64,000 nucleotides of DNA from assembly GCF_005280195.1 (NCBI RefSeq), contig NZ_SZPR01000021.1:1-64000 (forward strand), in the 5' to 3' direction. Both the position numbers and the translations under genes were made by a program. This document shows positions 60,935 to 64,000 of the stretch, piece after piece. Under the pieces are notes generated by a model that did not search any database, was not told the origin of the DNA, and saw nothing but the letters and a program-made list of their open reading frames with translations. The DNA comes from Streptomyces galbus (GTDB lineage Bacteria > Actinomycetota > Actinomycetes > Streptomycetales > Streptomycetaceae). Numbering within the stretch: position 1 is the stretch's first letter; every line of letters begins with the position of its first letter.

Positions 60935-61329
60935 CCGCCTTGCTGCGTAGATCGGTTACGTATTTCGCGGACCGCCTGTGCGTACTCGGACCGCTACCGG
61001 TTCAGCCGTCGCGCTGCGGACGGTTGTCCGTCACGTGCTGGATCCGGCCTCGGCGGAGGGTTGCTGTGAGTGGGCGCCGTGCCAGTCCAGGATCAGCGTG
61101 GCGGGTTCGTCGGGCGGGTGATCTTTTGCAGGCATCGTGGAGTGCTTCGCGGGCAGCCGAGAGCGGCCGGTGCCGCCCGGCCCCCGGCAGCAGGCCATCA
61201 AATCACTGCACCGACAGGTCCCCGCATGCGACCACCGCTGGCCCGACACCGCCCCGGGCCTCCTCGACCAGCTCTCTAACGTCAGCCGAGGCGTTTGGTG
61301 TGTACACGCGCGGATGCCACGATGGCCAA
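60935..61329. other. Intergenic stretch with repeat copy 3
   Basis: About 400 bases between divergent genes. It carries the third 'RQQA' segment (about 61150-61270). No intact gene is supported. Confidence 0.4.
61150..61270 (+). repeat. Dispersed 'RQQA' repeat, copy 3
   Basis: It encodes RERPVPPGPRQQAIKSLHRQ, then VPACDHRWPDTAPGLLDQLS. It aligns with segments at 23540 and 26485 and lies just upstream of a STAS gene. Confidence 0.5.
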
Positions 61330-61662
61330 ATGGTTGCACCATTCACGAAAGTGCAGGGGACGCAGCGCGGCGGCGAGTTCCACCTCGTTCTGCGCGGCGA
61401 ACTGGACTTCGACGACGCCGAAGATATCCAGGCCGCCTGGGACGCCGCCGAGGCCGCGGGCGCTGCCGTCACGGTGGTGGACCTCTCCCAGGTTTCCTTC
61501 GCCGACAGCATGCTCCTGAACGAGCTGCTGCACGCCCACGAACACCATCAGGGAGCCGGTCGCTCACTGGTGCTGCAGGGCCCGCTCAAGCCAGCGGTCA
61601 GCCGGCTGCTCTCCCTCAGCGGCACCCGCGAACACTTCACCATCACCGACCACACGCCGTGA
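61330..61662 (+). CDS. STAS-domain protein (anti-anti-sigma factor)
   Basis: A 110-residue protein from the ATG at 61330. STAS features: FHLVLRGELDFDDAEDIQAA, then VTVVDLSQVSFADSMLLNEL with Ser at the phosphosite position, then LVLQGPLKPAVSRLLSLSGT. The motif ADSMLLN departs from the usual DSxG, so phosphorylation may differ. It is the first of two consecutive STAS genes. Confidence 0.85.
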   Translation: MVAPFTKVQGTQRGGEFHLVLRGELDFDDAEDIQAAWDAAEAAGAAVTVVDLSQVSFADSMLLNELLHAHEHHQGAGRSLVLQGPLKPAVSRLLSLSGTREHFTITDHTP

Positions 61663-61711
61663 CGGCCAGAGACGGCCCCATCACTTCGACTGCCGCGGGT
61701 AGACGACCTCC

Positions 61712-62197
61712 ATGCCCACAGGCGCTCCGGCAACGGCGACGAAGCGCCTGTGGGACCCTTTCTTCTTGCGCCAGAGCAGGGGCTACGAGGAGGCGAAAAC
61801 GGTGCTGCAGCTCATCGGCCGACAGGACGACCTGGTCATCGCCGCCCTCGAAGAAGAAATCGACCTCTTCACCAGCGACGAGGTCCGCACCGCGGGCGAG
61901 CGTCTGCTGGACGACGGCGGCCGCGTCCTGGTCCTGGACACCTCCTCTCTCACCTACATCGACTCCAGCGGCATCACCGCCCTGCTCGCGCTCTACCGGC
62001 GTCTCGAGCAGCAGCAAGGCGCACTGATCATGGCCATCCCCGACGAACACCTGCGCCGGCGCATGAGCATCCTCGGCCTGGACGACGTCATCACCATCAA
62101 GACGTCTCTGCACTACGCCCTCGCCCAGGCCCGCGCGATCGACGCCGGCGCCATGCCCCACCTGCGCACCGCGCACGCCGAGGCAGAAACCGTCTGA
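61712..62197 (+). CDS. STAS-domain protein with N-terminal extension
   Basis: A 161-residue protein from the ATG at 61712. A ~40-residue N-terminal extension (RLWDPFFLRQSRGYEEAKTV) precedes the STAS domain: LVIAALEEEIDLFTSDEVRT, then VLVLDTSSLTYIDSSGITAL with the phosphosite Ser, then LRRRMSILGLDDVITIKTSL. It probably acts in sigma-factor partner switching with the kinase encoded next to it. It converges on the anti-sigma ATPase gene. Confidence 0.88.
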   Translation: MPTGAPATATKRLWDPFFLRQSRGYEEAKTVLQLIGRQDDLVIAALEEEIDLFTSDEVRTAGERLLDDGGRVLVLDTSSLTYIDSSGITALLALYRRLEQQQGALIMAIPDEHLRRRMSILGLDDVITIKTSLHYALAQARAIDAGAMPHLRTAHAEAETV

Positions 62198-62274
62198 CCC
62201 ACCCCATAGCGAACCGACGTTACGCAGCAGACCAGGCACGCACCCCCGGCGCACCGTCGAGGCCGGGCGGAGCG

Positions 62275-62757
62275 CTACTGAGGCCGGCGTCCCGTAAGGG
62301 CGCCGCCGGGGTCATCCAGCAGGGCGATGCGGACGGTGACGCGCTTGCCGACCGGCTCCATCTGCACCTCGAAGGCCTGGGCGACCATCATGACGATCTC
62401 CAGCCCGTGCTGCCCGACACGGCCGGCGTCCGCGGCCCGGGCCACCGGCAGCACCGGCGCGGAGTCCCACACCATGATCTCGACCTGGTCGCCGACGATC
62501 CGCAGATCCATCAGCGCCGGGCCGGGCGCGTACTTGCGGGCGTTGGTCACCAGCTCACTCACGACCAGCTGGGTCACGTCGATGGCGCGCTGGGATACGG
62601 GCAGGCCGTGTTCGGCCTGGACCCGGGTGAGGAACTGCGCTGCGAGGTGGCGGGCCTGGGCAATGGCCGTACCGTCGCCATCCAGGGCCACGGTGGTCTC
62701 CATGACCGCCCTGTCCGACGTGGTGCCGTCCTCGTTCACCGGGACCCGTTCCATCAT
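62275..62757 (-). CDS. Anti-sigma regulatory factor, GHKL ATPase (RsbW-like), copy 2
   Basis: A 160-residue protein from the ATG at 62757, nearly identical over its core to the protein at 23660: VVSELVTNARKYAPGPALMD, VWDSAPVLPVARAADAGRVG and LLDDPGGALTGRRPQ. The N-terminal 20 residues differ most. It diverges from the STAS gene at 62896. The promoter palindrome present in copy 1 is degenerate here (62789-62818). Confidence 0.92.
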   Translation of the reverse strand: MMERVPVNEDGTTSDRAVMETTVALDGDGTAIAQARHLAAQFLTRVQAEHGLPVSQRAIDVTQLVVSELVTNARKYAPGPALMDLRIVGDQVEIMVWDSAPVLPVARAADAGRVGQHGLEIVMMVAQAFEVQMEPVGKRVTVRIALLDDPGGALTGRRPQ

Positions 62758-62895
62758 GACTCGCCTTTCGCTCCCCCGTTCACACCCGGCGTATGCCCGC
62801 GCCCGTGCGGACCCACGCCCCTACGCTCCCTGGCCGGCTCCACGTCGGCACCCGCGGGTCTGGTGTGCCAGTATCGCCGAATGGCTGAAGGACCG

Positions 62896-63258
62896 ATGAC
62901 GGACAGCGGGCAGACAGGGCGCGCCATCAGGCTGACGGTGGTCGTCACCGCCACCGACGGCATCCGTGTGCTGAGCCCGGCCGGGGAGATCGACTACACC
63001 ACTGGCGAGACGCTGCGCCAGGCACTGAACGTCACCGGCACCGCCCGGCCCCGCATCGTGGTGGACATGCGGCAGGTCACCTTCATGGACTCCGTCGGTG
63101 TCAACATCCTGCTCACCGCCCACCAGGCCTGCGCGCAGGTCGGCGGCTGGATCCGCTTGGCAGCACCCACCGAGCCTGTCCAGCGCGTGCTGCATCTCGT
63201 CGGCATCGACCAGGTCATCACGTGCCGGCCCACTCTGCGCGAAGCCCTCGCACCCTGA
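62896..63258 (+). CDS. STAS-domain anti-sigma factor antagonist, copy 2
   Basis: A 120-residue protein from the ATG at 62896, with AAGGA upstream (an ATG at 62881 would add 5 residues). It parallels the protein at 24302: RVLSPAGEIDYTTGETLRQA, RIVVDMRQVTFMDSVGVNIL and LVGIDQVITCRPTLREAL. Residues 95-110 of the two copies differ more than the N-terminal half. It is expected to bind the neighbouring anti-sigma ATPase. Confidence 0.9.
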   Translation: MTDSGQTGRAIRLTVVVTATDGIRVLSPAGEIDYTTGETLRQALNVTGTARPRIVVDMRQVTFMDSVGVNILLTAHQACAQVGGWIRLAAPTEPVQRVLHLVGIDQVITCRPTLREALAP

Positions 63259-63283
63259 TCGTTGAGCCCGGCTCTGGTCGGTG

Positions 63284-63472
63284 TCACCTTTCGGACTGGG
63301 AGATGCCCGAAGCAAGCTGTCCCACCGCGCGCAAGACCCCTTCGCCGAACGCGGTCGGAGCAACCAGGATCCCGAAGACGAGCACGATGGCGACGATCAG
63401 CTGCTCGTCGCTCCGGCTGCGGGCCTGCGTACGGCGGCGCAGGCGCACGAAGATGATGACCGCCAGCAGCAC
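63284..63472 (-). CDS. Small membrane protein, second copy, start damaged
   Basis: About 62 residues from a GTG at 63472: MLLAVIIFVRLRRRTQARSR, then QLIVAIVLVFGILVAPTAFG. Two membrane segments are separated by a basic, charged loop. Compared with the copy near 24.8 kb one base is missing a few codons upstream, so the original start (VLTI...) is out of frame. It may still be made from the later GTG. It is part of the duplicated anti-sigma/STAS module. Confidence 0.5.
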   Translation of the reverse strand: MLLAVIIFVRLRRRTQARSRSDEQLIVAIVLVFGILVAPTAFGEGVLRAVGQLASGISQSER

Positions 63473-63648
63473 CGCACATTGATCGTCAGCACCGAGCTCG
63501 CCCCCACTCCACGTGCGCAGTCCGTCCGTTGCCTTGTGTAGCCACCGATCACCATCCCCGGCAGCTCGGTCTGCTGGGGGATGGCGGCAAACGCTTACTG
63601 GATCGACCGGAAAGCGGCGGCAGCGGCTGGGGTGGAAGGGATGGCGTC

Positions 63649-64000
63649 ATGACGTGGACGTGGACGTGGTCGTTGCCGCAGCCAGCGCTGACCGTGGCCG
63701 TGGACAGCCCGGCCCTGCCGCCAGGTGGGTAGCCGAGCCGAAGTGCGACGGCTACCGCGCCCAGCTCGCCGTGCAACCTGAGATCCGCGCCGCCGCCCTT
63801 GCGCAGCTGCCGGCGGACACAGGGCTGGACGGCAAGCTGGTGGTGTGGGAGAACGGCCAACTCGCTTTCGAGCGGCTCCAGCAGCGCCTTGCCCGGCGCG
63901 GCAGCGGCGCGGCCGAGGGGGCGGGCCGGTGGCCGGCGCACTACGTGGCCTTCGACCTGGTCCACGCGGAAGGAACCAGCCTGACCGGCTGGCCCTACCA
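63649..64000 (+). pseudogene. ATP-dependent DNA ligase, broken and cut by the window end
   Basis: From the ATG at 63649 behind GGAAGGG the frame reads MTWTWTWSLPQPALTVAVDS, PALPPGG, then meets a stop; one base away the frame continues WVAEPKCDGYRAQLAV, with motif I KCDG. A deletion removes the VLLRSRRGT part before EIRAAALAQLPADTGLDG. The rest is in frame to the window end (AFERLQQRLARRGSGAAEG, GRWPAHYVAFDLVHAEGTS). It is the best preserved of the ligase relics. Confidence 0.75.

Noticed and set aside
1..64000. CRISPR arrays, rRNA and tRNA genes
   Set aside because: No regularly spaced repeats and no recognisable tRNA or rRNA sequence were found on reading either strand.

Overview
The window is very GC-rich actinobacterial DNA, almost certainly from Streptomyces: strong third-position GC bias, GTG and TTG starts behind GGAGG sites, rare TTA codons, and families typical of the genus (σB-type anti-sigma kinases and STAS proteins, DUF3618, DUF4235, helicases with helicase-associated domains). 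It opens with a run of perfect hairpins whose first member is the CCCGC-GGA-GCGGG palindrome known from Streptomyces telomeres, so base 1 is probably the end of a linear chromosome or linear plasmid.

Layout. (1) 1-170: telomere-like palindromes. (2) 600-12100, subtelomeric accessory DNA: a small membrane protein; a helix-turn-helix/coiled-coil/methyltransferase fusion; a decayed toxin-antitoxin pair; two decayed helicase fragments; and two very large proteins that look like conflict or defence proteins, one a helical-repeat protein with a PIN nuclease domain, the other a DUF4297-like nuclease/P-loop NTPase/TPR protein. (3) 12100-17990: decayed DNA (integrase tail, IS256/DNA-ligase chimera, DUF6192-like fragment) around a DinB-like gene, a small-protein gene and a β-helix-like membrane protein. 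(4) 17990-27800: a stress and envelope island (YihY/BrkB, PAP2 phosphatase, PRC-barrel, phage-holin-like, DUF3618 and DUF4235 proteins) followed by anti-sigma kinase and STAS genes. (5) 28040-28430: truncated IS5-type element.

(6) 28549-48267: a compact biosynthetic gene cluster of free-standing enzymes. Leftward: adenylation enzyme, MFS exporter, ATP-grasp ligase. Rightward: condensation enzyme, double ATP-grasp protein, NodU-type carbamoyltransferase, KamA-type radical-SAM aminomutase, PLP aminotransferase, mycothiol-dependent isomerase-like protein, BtrH-like domain fused to a carrier protein, separate acyl carrier protein, two acyl-CoA dehydrogenase-like enzymes, phosphopantetheinyl transferase, second adenylation enzyme. 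Many genes overlap by 4 bases. No multimodular NRPS or PKS and no regulator is present, but the divergent promoter region holds two copies of a GGAATAT(C/A)TTTTCC dyad. The enzyme set suggests a small, possibly carbamoylated amide containing a β-amino acid and an amino acid oxidised on a carrier protein. I do not recognise it as a known pathway.

(7) 48270-64000: decayed toxin-antitoxin fragments, a Fic/Doc-like toxin-antitoxin pair, a cold-shock protein, a 2-hydroxyacid dehydrogenase, a HEAT-repeat-like protein, an HTH/membrane/ligand-binding protein, a WD40 operon, and a second copy of the anti-sigma kinase/STAS module. The window ends inside a broken ATP-dependent DNA ligase gene, the sixth ligase fragment seen.

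The flanks of the biosynthetic cluster are dominated by duplication and decay, as expected near a linear replicon end. The cluster and the two large subtelomeric proteins are the intact parts of most interest.
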